Source: JBDUDK01 sp040002995
Lineage (GTDB): Bacteria > Actinomycetota > Acidimicrobiia > Acidimicrobiales > Ilumatobacteraceae
Length of the DNA stretch: 64,000 nt
Direction of reading: 5' to 3'
Assembly: GCA_040002995.1 (NCBI GenBank)
Contig: JBDUDK010000131.1
Span: forward strand, 3,556 to 67,555
In this document: positions 33,675 to 40,927 of the stretch, one piece after another
Layout: every line of letters begins with the position of its first letter
How positions within the stretch are numbered: the stretch's first letter is position 1
Notes under the pieces: model-generated
The model's input: the letters and a program-made list of their open reading frames with translations, nothing else
What the model was told of the DNA's origin: nothing
The model's database searches: none
Made by a program: the position numbers and the translations under genes

Positions 33675-34949
33675 GTGGCCGACACGATCACGATCATCGA
33701 CGACCGCACCGGCAAGAAGGTGACGGTGCCGGTGAAAGACGGTGTGTTCCCGTCGTCGGCACTGCGCGAGCTCGATCCCGACCTGCGGATGTACGACCCC
33801 GCCTTCCTGTCCACCGCCGCGTGCGCCAGCTCGATCACCTATCTCGACGGCGACGCCGGGATTCTGCGGTACCGCGGCTATCCGATCGAGCAACTCGCGG
33901 AACACGCGACCTATCTGGAAGTGGCCTACCTGCTGTTGAACGGCGAGCTACCCACCAAAACGCAGCTTGAAACCTGGATGTTCGATGTCACCCACCACAC
34001 GTACATCCACGAGAACATGCGCAAGCGGTTCGTCGACGGCTTCCACTACGACGCCCACCCGATGGGGATGCTCGTGTCGTCGATCGCCGCCCTCTCGACC
34101 TTCTATCCCGAGGCCAAGGAGATCGGCGACCCCGAGGTCCGCGACAAGCAGATCCTGCGGCTCATCGCGAAGATGCCGACACTCGCCGCCATGGCTCACC
34201 GCTTCTCGGTCGGCCTGCCGTTCGTCTACCCCGACAACCGTCTGAGTTTCCCCGGCAATTTCCTGCACATGATGTGGAAGATCGGTGAGTACGAGGTTCA
34301 TCCCGTGCTCGAGCGGGCGATGGACGTGCTGTTCATCCTCCACGCCGACCACGAGCAGAATTGCGGTACGACCGCGATGCGCGTGGTGGGCTCGGCGCAC
34401 GCCGATCCGTACTCCGCCTGTGCCGCGGCCGCGGCCGCGCTCTACGGGCCCCTTCACGGCGGTGCCAACGAACAAGTCGTGCGCATGCTCGGCGAGGTCG
34501 GGTCGCTCGACAACGTGGCGGGCTACGTCGCCGACGTGAAGGCGGGCAAGGTCAAGCTGCCGGGGTTCGGGCACCGGGTGTACAAGAACTACGACCCGCG
34601 CGCCACGATCGTGAAGCAGACGGCCTACGACGTCTTCGATGTCACGGGCAGGAACCCTCTCCTCGACATCGCGCTGAAACTCGAGGAAGTCGCGCTCAAA
34701 GACGACTATTTCGTATCGCGCAAGCTGTATCCGAATGTCGACTTCTACTCAGGGCTCATCTACCAGGCCATGGGGTTCCCGATCGACATGTTCACGGTGC
34801 TGTTCGCGATACCGCGCACCACCGGTTGGCTGACTCACTGGGTCGAGCTGCTCAACGACAAGGAGCAGAAGATCAGCCGTCCCCGCCAGGCCTATACCGG
34901 ACCCGGTTTGCGGGAGTACGTGCCGATCGACGAGCGCCAACCCGCCTAG
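33675..34949 (+). CDS. gltA: Citrate synthase
   Basis: 424 residues, a hexameric-type (type II) length. It condenses acetyl-CoA with oxaloacetate. Catalytic residues are visible: histidine in RLSFPGNFLHMMW, histidine in GPLHGGANEQV, and the arginine/aspartate region GFGHRVYKNYDPRA. The GTG start is supported by the AAAGGGGA site. The 3' end overlaps the convergent quinone reductase gene by 4 bases. No copy of the acn/icd element is seen upstream, so it may be controlled differently. Confidence 0.94.
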   Translation: MADTITIIDDRTGKKVTVPVKDGVFPSSALRELDPDLRMYDPAFLSTAACASSITYLDGDAGILRYRGYPIEQLAEHATYLEVAYLLLNGELPTKTQLETWMFDVTHHTYIHENMRKRFVDGFHYDAHPMGMLVSSIAALSTFYPEAKEIGDPEVRDKQILRLIAKMPTLAAMAHRFSVGLPFVYPDNRLSFPGNFLHMMWKIGEYEVHPVLERAMDVLFILHADHEQNCGTTAMRVVGSAHADPYSACAAAAAALYGPLHGGANEQVVRMLGEVGSLDNVAGYVADVKAGKVKLPGFGHRVYKNYDPRATIVKQTAYDVFDVTGRNPLLDIALKLEEVALKDDYFVSRKLYPNVDFYSGLIYQAMGFPIDMFTVLFAIPRTTGWLTHWVELLNDKEQKISRPRQAYTGPGLREYVPIDERQPA

Positions 34950-35929
34950 GCCGCGGCCACGTCGACGATGATTTTTCCGACGTTCGCGTTGGTCTCCATG
35001 TACAGATGCGCGTCGCGGATGTGGTCGAAGGCGAAATGACTGTCGATCACCGGACGTAAAAGGTTCCGGTCGAAAAGCGGCAGGACCTCCAGCGCGAAAC
35101 GGCGGGTGACGGCGATCTTCTCCTCGAGGGGGCGGCCCCGTAGCACTGTGCCGGTGATCGACGCCCGCTTCGGAAGAAGTTTGCCCAAGTTGCAGCTCGT
35201 CGTGCCGCCGGCCATCAGCCCGACCTGGATGAGCCGACCCTGCACGGCCAGCACGTCGAGGTTGCGATCGACGTAGTCGCCGCCGATCACGTCGAGGACG
35301 ACATCAACGCCGCGCTCGCCGGTGAGTCGCCGCGCGACCTCGACGAAGTCGCTGCTCGTGTAGTCGATGGCCGCGTCGGCTCCGAGGGCCAGGCAGGCAT
35401 CGACCTTCTTCGTCGAGCACGTGACGAAAACGCGCGCGCCCACCGCCTTGGCGATCTGGATCGCCGCGGTGCCCACGCCGGAGGCGCCGGCGTGCACGAG
35501 GGCGACTCGACCGCTCGCCAGCCCACCCTGGAGGACGAGCGCGTCCCAAGCCGTGATGAAGACCTCCGGAATCGCGGCGGCGTCGGCGACTCCAACGGAA
35601 GTGGGAATGGCCAACACCTGGCGCTCGTGCACGGCGAGGCGTTCGGCGTAGGCGCCGCCGCCCACGATGCCCATCACCTCGTCGCCGACCTTCCAGAGCG
35701 TGGCCCGCTCGCCCACCGCCGCCACCCGGCCGGCGTACTCCATGCCGGGGATCTCGTGGGTGGTGGGCGGTCCCGGGTACAGCCCGCGCCGCTGCAGCAA
35801 GTCGGCGCGGTTGAGCGCGGTGGCCACGACGTCGACGACGACCTCCTCCGGCCCGGCTGTCGGATCAACAACATCCTCGATGGTGAGGACCTCAGGGCCT
35901 CCGTACGAATGGAGCACGACGGCGCGCAT
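34946..35929 (-). CDS. NAD(P)H:quinone oxidoreductase-like MDR protein
   Basis: 327 residues, starting at MRAVVLHSYGGPEVL with a GGGAGGT site upstream. It is a zinc-free medium-chain reductase of the QOR/PIG3 type: LNRADLLQRRGLYPGPP, GMEYAGRVAAVG and the nucleotide-binding VHAGASGVGTAAIQIAK. These enzymes reduce quinones by NADPH, often against oxidative stress. The start overlaps the stop of the YceI gene, the last link in the icd-GNAT-YceI-QOR run on the minus strand. Confidence 0.88.
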   Translation of the reverse strand: MRAVVLHSYGGPEVLTIEDVVDPTAGPEEVVVDVVATALNRADLLQRRGLYPGPPTTHEIPGMEYAGRVAAVGERATLWKVGDEVMGIVGGGAYAERLAVHERQVLAIPTSVGVADAAAIPEVFITAWDALVLQGGLASGRVALVHAGASGVGTAAIQIAKAVGARVFVTCSTKKVDACLALGADAAIDYTSSDFVEVARRLTGERGVDVVLDVIGGDYVDRNLDVLAVQGRLIQVGLMAGGTTSCNLGKLLPKRASITGTVLRGRPLEEKIAVTRRFALEVLPLFDRNLLRPVIDSHFAFDHIRDAHLYMETNANVGKIIVDVAAA

Positions 35930-36600
35930 CACGACCTCCCGAATGTGAGTTGGAACTCGAGCACGCCATGATCGTCGACGCTCACGATGCCGCCGATCGA
36001 CGGCGGCGAAATGGCGTAGTCGGCCATCACGATGGGTGTGCTGCCATCGACCCTGACCACGGCGCCGGTCCAGCAGGCAGTGAGCGCGATCGTGACCGGC
36101 TTCGTCACGCCGTGGAGCGTGAGATCGCCGGTGGCGTCGAATGTCGTGGCCACTCCCGGCTTCAGTGATCCTGGTACGGCCACGGGGGTCGTGAGCGTGA
36201 ACGAGGCCGTGGAGAACTTCACGGTCTCGAGACCCAGCGTCTTGATCCGGCCGTCGCGGAGGCTGCTCGAGCTCTTGAGCTTCGTGGTGTCGACCTCGAC
36301 GTTGACCGCCGTCACGGTGCTGCCCTCGATAGACATGGTCCCCGTCACGGCGGGACTGCGGCCGACCGCCCCCCTCTTGAGGGTGTCGGCTCCGAACAGT
36401 TCCTGGATGCGATAGCCGGCGAACACGTCGGGCGCCTGCTGAATGGCATACACGCCAGCAGCTGACTCGCTCGCGTTCGCCGCCGCGGCGCACGGCCGCG
36501 CCGTGACGGCGGCCGGCGCGTCGTCGCGCAGCACGAACCACCAGAACGCCCCAGCCGCGATCGCGACAAAAGCCACGAACGCGATCAGGACTTTCTTCAC
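35929..36600 (-). CDS. Membrane-anchored YceI-like lipid-binding protein
   Basis: 223 residues from a GTG start. A hydrophobic anchor (KVLIAFVAFVAIAAGAFWWF, about 3-22) precedes a YceI-type lipocalin domain (about 48-220) with SGTMSIEGSTVTAVNVEVDT-like strands, then GDLTLHGVTKPVTIAL and a VDDHGVLEFQL end. YceI proteins bind long isoprenoid chains such as quinones. Co-transcription with a quinone reductase fits that. The start is set by a TAGTCT box 7 bases upstream, inside the end of the GNAT gene, so a longer frame upstream was rejected. Confidence 0.78.
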   Translation of the reverse strand: MKKVLIAFVAFVAIAAGAFWWFVLRDDAPAAVTARPCAAAANASESAAGVYAIQQAPDVFAGYRIQELFGADTLKRGAVGRSPAVTGTMSIEGSTVTAVNVEVDTTKLKSSSSLRDGRIKTLGLETVKFSTASFTLTTPVAVPGSLKPGVATTFDATGDLTLHGVTKPVTIALTACWTGAVVRVDGSTPIVMADYAISPPSIGGIVSVDDHGVLEFQLTFGRS

Positions 36601-36607
36601 CGTGGCG

Positions 36608-36613
36608 AGACTA
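36608..36613 (-). promoter_or_regulatory. -10 box TAGTCT, leaderless-type, for the YceI gene
   Basis: On the minus strand TAGTCT is followed by 7 bases and then the GTG at 36600. It overlaps the 3' end of the GNAT gene. Confidence 0.4.
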
Positions 36614-37111
36614 CGAGGCGAGATCGAGCAGGAAACTGCGCAGCCAGAGACCCGGCACGGGTTCCCAATCCTTGGTCGGATCCCGCACGAAACCAAATGA
36701 CCGGTAGAGCCGGTGGGCCGTCAGCATGACGTCGGTGGAGTGGATCACGATGCGGCGCCGACCCGTGGCGCGCGCCTGCTCGACGCACCAACTGACGAGC
36801 GCCCTGCCCGCCCCGTGACCTTGGGCCTCGGGGTCGACACCGAGCATCCGGAAACCCGCCGTGTCGGCGTCGACGAACTCGGCCAGCGGGTTGGTGGCGT
36901 CGGGCACGTAGGTTATGCAACCGAGCGGCGTTCGATCATCGTCGGCGAACGCGCCCACCACTGTCGCGACGAGCGACCGGGACGCGACATCGGCGAGAAC
37001 GAGGTCGTACTCGGGCGTGGACGTGCGCCCGGAAAGGGCGTCGTAGGCCGTGCGCACGATCTCGCCGAGCCGGCTCATGTCATCGCCGGGCCGGACGGGA
37101 CGCACAATCAC
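36611..37111 (-). CDS. GNAT family N-acetyltransferase
   Basis: 166 residues from GTG. The acetyl-CoA loop is GVDPEAQGHGAGRALVSW, and the C-terminal LYRSFGFVRD strand-helix is typical of GNAT folds. The acceptor is unknown; members of this group acetylate amines or protein N-termini. It begins 8 bases after the icd stop codon, in the same run as the YceI and quinone reductase genes. Confidence 0.85.
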   Translation of the reverse strand: MIVRPVRPGDDMSRLGEIVRTAYDALSGRTSTPEYDLVLADVASRSLVATVVGAFADDDRTPLGCITYVPDATNPLAEFVDADTAGFRMLGVDPEAQGHGAGRALVSWCVEQARATGRRRIVIHSTDVMLTAHRLYRSFGFVRDPTKDWEPVPGLWLRSFLLDLAS

Positions 37112-37118
37112 GCTTGTA

Positions 37119-38336
37119 TCAGCCCGCCATCTTCTTCTGCAGGTTGGTGTCGAGCGCGGTCAAGAACTCCTGCGTGGTTAGCCACGGCTGGTCCTTGCTG
37201 ATGCAGATCGCGAGGTCCTTGGTCATCTGGCCACTCTCGACAGTCTCGACGCACACCGCCTCGAGCGCGTTGGCGAAACCCACGACATCGGGTGTGGAGT
37301 CGAGCTTGCCACGGTGCGCGATTCCCCTCGTCCAGGCATAAATCGACGCAATCGGATTCGTCGAGGTCGGCCGGCCCTTCTGATGCTCCCGATAGTGACG
37401 GGTGACGGTGCCGTGCGCAGCCTCCGCCTCGACCGTGCGGCCGTCGGGGGTCATCAGCACCGAGCTCATCAGGCCGAGCGATCCGAATCCCTGAGCCACG
37501 GTGTCGCTCTGCACGTCGCCGTCGTAGTTCTTGCACGCCCACACGTAGCCGCCTTCCCACTTCATGCACGCGGCGACCATGTCGTCGATGAGGCGGTGCT
37601 CGTAGGTGAGGCCCTTCGCGTCGAAGTCCGCCTTGAACTCCGCCTCGAAGACCTCGGCGAAGAGATCCTTGAAGCGGCCGTCGTAGGCCTTGAGGATGGT
37701 GTTCTTGGTCGAGAGATAAACGGGATAGTTGCGATCGAGGCCGTAGCGCAACGACGCGCGCGCGAAGTCGCGGATCGAGTCGTCGAAGTTGTACATGCCC
37801 ATCGTCACGCCGGGGCCGGTGAACTTCGCCACTTCTAGCTCGATTGGCTGGCCACCGTCGCTCGGCGCGTACGAGATGGTGACCGTGCCGGGGCCCGGGA
37901 CGACGAAGTCGGTGGCCTTGTACTGGTCGCCGTGGGCGTGACGACCGATGACGATCGGCTTCGTCCACCCCGGAACGAGCCGGGGGATGTTGGAGCAGAT
38001 GATGGGCTCGCGAAAGACAACGCCTCCGAGAATGTTGCGAATGGTGCCGTTCGGCGACTTCCACATCTTCTTCAGGTGGAACTCCTCGACACGGGCTTCA
38101 TCGGGAGTGATGGTGGCGCACTTCACGCCCACGCCGTGGCGCTTGATGGCGTTGGCGGAATCGATCGTCACCTGATCGTCGGTGGCGTCACGGTGCTCGA
38201 TGCCGAGGTCGTAGTACTCGAGCTCAATGTCGAGATAAGGCACGATCAGCTCGTCTTTGATGAACTGCCAGATGATGCGGGTCATCTCGTCGCCGTCGAG
38301 CTCGACGACGGGTTTGGCAACCTTGATCTTGGCCAC
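37119..38336 (-). CDS. icd: NADP-dependent isocitrate dehydrogenase
   Basis: 405 residues from a GTG start that has GAGGAG 6 bases upstream; a 30-residue longer frame lacks a start signal. It is the dimeric eukaryote/mitochondrial-type enzyme: VELDGDEMTRIIW, KSPNGTIRNILGGVVFREP, and HGTVTRHYREHQKGRPTSTN near the NADP site. It converts isocitrate to 2-oxoglutarate with NADPH formation. This type differs from the monomeric enzyme found in many actinobacteria. The ACTTGT element shared with aconitase lies 27 bases upstream of the start. Confidence 0.94.
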   Translation of the reverse strand: MAKIKVAKPVVELDGDEMTRIIWQFIKDELIVPYLDIELEYYDLGIEHRDATDDQVTIDSANAIKRHGVGVKCATITPDEARVEEFHLKKMWKSPNGTIRNILGGVVFREPIICSNIPRLVPGWTKPIVIGRHAHGDQYKATDFVVPGPGTVTISYAPSDGGQPIELEVAKFTGPGVTMGMYNFDDSIRDFARASLRYGLDRNYPVYLSTKNTILKAYDGRFKDLFAEVFEAEFKADFDAKGLTYEHRLIDDMVAACMKWEGGYVWACKNYDGDVQSDTVAQGFGSLGLMSSVLMTPDGRTVEAEAAHGTVTRHYREHQKGRPTSTNPIASIYAWTRGIAHRGKLDSTPDVVGFANALEAVCVETVESGQMTKDLAICISKDQPWLTTQEFLTALDTNLQKKMAG

Positions 38337-38363
38337 GCTCGACTCCTCGGGTGGTGGACTCGG

Positions 38364-38384
38364 ACTTGTATCGGACTTGTCCAC
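38364..38384. promoter_or_regulatory. ACTTGT direct-repeat element, icd copy
   Basis: ACTTGTATCGGACTTGTCCAC on the plus strand is identical at 17 of 21 positions to the copy at the aconitase promoter (25802-25822), with the same 11-bp spacing between the ACTTGT units. Relative to its gene it is in the opposite orientation. Confidence 0.6.
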
Positions 38385-38461
38385 GTTACTCTGGGCCGCC
38401 ACTATGACCCCCGTCGGCATGACCACAGGGGGCGTGGTCTGATCGGTACCCTCCCGCGGCG

Positions 38462-39727
38462 ATGGGGTGGTTGTGGGTAGCCGGGGTTGGGGTGGTGGCG
38501 TTCGGCGCGGGCATCTACTGGTGGCAGCGGTGGTGGCTCATCGTCGACACCCCGACCTCCGACGCCGCCCACGTGTTCATCGGCTTCAACGAGGTCTCCG
38601 GCAAGGTCAGGGCGATCAAAGAGCCGCTCGTGTCGCCCCTCACCGGCGACCGCTGCGTGTTCTGGCACTACCGACTCCAGCGCTACGAAAGGAGCGGCGA
38701 CTCCTCGAGTTGGCACACCAAGGATGAGGGCACGTACCGGGCGCCGTTCGAGATCGTCGACGCGAGCGGCGCGATCAGAGTCGATCCAGTCGAGATGCAT
38801 CTCGCCGCCTGCCCCGAGACCACCCTCGCCAAGGACGAGTTGCCCTACGTCACAGTCAACCAACTTCACGCCGCCGCCACGCAGGTGAAGCACGCAATGC
38901 ACGGGGGCATCATCGACTCGATCGTCGGCAACGACGTCGGTGCCGGCACGCTCACGATGCTCGACGGCAAGTGGCGGGCCATCGAACAGGTGCTCCGCGA
39001 CGGAGAGCAGGTTTACGCCCAAGGCGAGGCGCGCATGCGCGACGACCCCGCCGTGGTGGGCGTGAAACTCGGTGCGCCGTTGCACGTGCGCGTGGGTTCG
39101 GAGGCAGCGGCAAGCGAGCGGGCCCAGATCTACGCGATCGCGGGCACCGTGCTCGGGGCCGGGGCCCTTGTGATGGCACCGGGTGTCGCCGTCGGTCGAC
39201 CCAACGCGTGGATGCTCGTCACCGGGGTGGGTGTCGTCCTCGTGCTCGCGATCAGCTACTTCGTCCGTCTCTACAACCGCCTTGTTCGCGTCCGCCAGCA
39301 GGCGGAGAAGGCATGGTCGCTTATCTCGGTGGCGACGCAACGAAGGGCCGCTCTCGTGCCTCAGCTCGCGGCCGTGACGCTCGCATCGTTCACGCACGAG
39401 CGCGAGACGCAGGAGTTGCTGGCACGGGCGCGCGCAACGGTCGGCCCGGAGCGGCTCCCCGACAGCGCCGCCGCAGGCGCCGCCCAAGATGCGGCACAGG
39501 CGGGCGGCCGCCTCCTCGCGCTCGGCGAGGCGTCACCCGACCTGCACGCCAACACCAACGCCACGGCCCTGTTCGCCGAACTGCGCTACACCGAAGACAA
39601 CGTGGCGTTCGCGCGGCGCTTCTACAACGACGCGGTCGAGATCTTGCGCACGCGGGCGCAGTCGTTCCCCGACAATCTCGTCGCCCCCTGGGTCCGCGTC
39701 CCGAACCTCCCCCTGTTCAACCTCTGA
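38462..39727 (+). CDS. GIDE-LemA fusion membrane protein
   Basis: 421 residues. An N-terminal membrane helix (about 3-20) leads into a bacterial GIDE domain (about 30-210), with GKVRAIKEPLVSPLTGDRC and KDEGTYRAPFEIVDASG, as found beside MULAN/GIDE proteins but without the RING finger. Two membrane helices follow (about 222-246 and 250-270). A LemA-like helical domain completes it, beginning YNRLVRVRQQAEKAWSLISV and ending TEDNVAFARRFYNDAVEILR with QSFPDNLVA. The usual LemA anchor is replaced by the GIDE helices. Function is unknown; both families are tied to membrane stress. It stands alone. Confidence 0.75.
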   Translation: MGWLWVAGVGVVAFGAGIYWWQRWWLIVDTPTSDAAHVFIGFNEVSGKVRAIKEPLVSPLTGDRCVFWHYRLQRYERSGDSSSWHTKDEGTYRAPFEIVDASGAIRVDPVEMHLAACPETTLAKDELPYVTVNQLHAAATQVKHAMHGGIIDSIVGNDVGAGTLTMLDGKWRAIEQVLRDGEQVYAQGEARMRDDPAVVGVKLGAPLHVRVGSEAAASERAQIYAIAGTVLGAGALVMAPGVAVGRPNAWMLVTGVGVVLVLAISYFVRLYNRLVRVRQQAEKAWSLISVATQRRAALVPQLAAVTLASFTHERETQELLARARATVGPERLPDSAAAGAAQDAAQAGGRLLALGEASPDLHANTNATALFAELRYTEDNVAFARRFYNDAVEILRTRAQSFPDNLVAPWVRVPNLPLFNL

Positions 39728-39732
39728 CCGTA

Positions 39733-39775
39733 CTGACGCGCAAAACCGACACCACAGACCAAAAAAGCGCGTCAG
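39733..39775. repeat. 9-bp inverted repeat after the GIDE-LemA gene
   Basis: CTGACGCGC (39733-39741) and GCGCGTCAG (39767-39775) form a perfect stem with an A-rich 25-base loop. It could end the upstream transcript or serve as an operator for the acyl-CoA dehydrogenase 25 bases later. It is unrelated in sequence to the hairpin family of the first 9 kb. Confidence 0.55.
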
Positions 39776-39787
39776 AACGCGCCGTTC

Positions 39788-39793
39788 TACGAT
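39788..39793 (+). promoter_or_regulatory. -10 box TACGAT, leaderless-type
   Basis: TACGAT ends 6 bases before the GTG at 39800. Confidence 0.45.
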
Positions 39794-39799
39794 GCGGGG

Positions 39800-40915
39800 G
39801 TGGACTTTGAGTGGTCGCCGGAGCTTTTGGGCCTCAGGGCGGAGGCCGCGGAGGTGGCCGACAAGGCGATCGTCGACTACGGCGTCCACGACGACGCGTG
39901 GATAAACGGCTACTCGCGAGAGTTCTCACGCGAACTCGGCCGTCGCGGCTGGATCGGCATGACCTGGCCCACCGAATGGGGTGGCGGCGGCCGCAGCGTG
40001 CTCGAACGGTTCGTGGTCACCGAGACCTTGCTCATGAAGGGCGCGCCAATCGCCGCGTCGTGGTTCGCCGACCGTCAAATGGGCCCGACCCTGATCGCGT
40101 ACGGCACCGACGCGCAGAAGCGGAAGTTTCTCCCCGGGATCATCAGCGGCGAGACGGGTTGGTGCATCGGGATGAGCGAGCCCGACGCCGGCTCCGATCT
40201 GGCGGCGCTCCGAACCAGGGCTGAGCGCGACGGCGACGACTACGTCGTGAACGGGCAGAAGATCTGGACGTCGTTCGGGGAAACCGCCGACTACTGCTAC
40301 CTCATCTGTAGAACGTCGAATGAGGGCGCTCCTCACGCCGGCATCAGTGAGCTCATCGTCGATCTCAAACATTCCGACGGGATCACGATCAAGCCCATCG
40401 AGGACATGACGACTAACCGCCATTTCTGCGAAGTCTGGTACGAGGACGTCCGCGTGCCCGCGGAGAACCTGGTCGGCGCCGAGGGCGGCTCGTGGCGTCA
40501 GACGATGCGCCAGCTTGAGCACGAGCGCGGCGGCATCGACCGCTTGGTCTCCAACTACGCGCTCTACCGCGAGGTACGCGAGTGCGCCGACACAACCGAC
40601 CGGCGCGTGCGCCAAGAGATCGCCGGGCTCGAGACGGGTTATCGGATCGGTCGTCTCCTGGTGCTGCGCGAGGTGATGGGCCAGGCCCCCAAACAGTTCT
40701 CGGCCGCCACGAAAACGTTCTGCACCGAGCACGAGCAACGGGTCGCCGACTTCGTCGCGCGCGTTCTTGGCGCCGACGGCACCATATGGGGACGCGCCGC
40801 CAAGGCGCTCACCTACGCGCCCGCCTACACGATCATGGGCGGCACCTCGAACGTGTTGCGCAACATCATCGGCGAGCGCGTGCTCGGTCTGCCGCGCGAG
40901 CCGGCCCCGGCCTGA
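39800..40915 (+). CDS. Acyl-CoA dehydrogenase
   Basis: 371 residues from GTG. The family segments are WPTEWGGGGRSVLERFVVTE, the FAD/substrate motif CIGMSEPDAGSDLAALRT, and the C-terminal TIMGGTSNVLRNIIGERVLG. It is a FAD enzyme that introduces a double bond into an acyl-CoA or a CoA-linked ring and passes electrons to ETF. The long-substrate FadE type seen in sterol and fatty acid breakdown is the nearest group by feel. Its end is 12 bases from the convergent GNAT/synthetase gene. Confidence 0.88.
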   Translation: MDFEWSPELLGLRAEAAEVADKAIVDYGVHDDAWINGYSREFSRELGRRGWIGMTWPTEWGGGGRSVLERFVVTETLLMKGAPIAASWFADRQMGPTLIAYGTDAQKRKFLPGIISGETGWCIGMSEPDAGSDLAALRTRAERDGDDYVVNGQKIWTSFGETADYCYLICRTSNEGAPHAGISELIVDLKHSDGITIKPIEDMTTNRHFCEVWYEDVRVPAENLVGAEGGSWRQTMRQLEHERGGIDRLVSNYALYREVRECADTTDRRVRQEIAGLETGYRIGRLLVLREVMGQAPKQFSAATKTFCTEHEQRVADFVARVLGADGTIWGRAAKALTYAPAYTIMGGTSNVLRNIIGERVLGLPREPAPA

Positions 40916-40927
40916 TTTCGGCGACCC

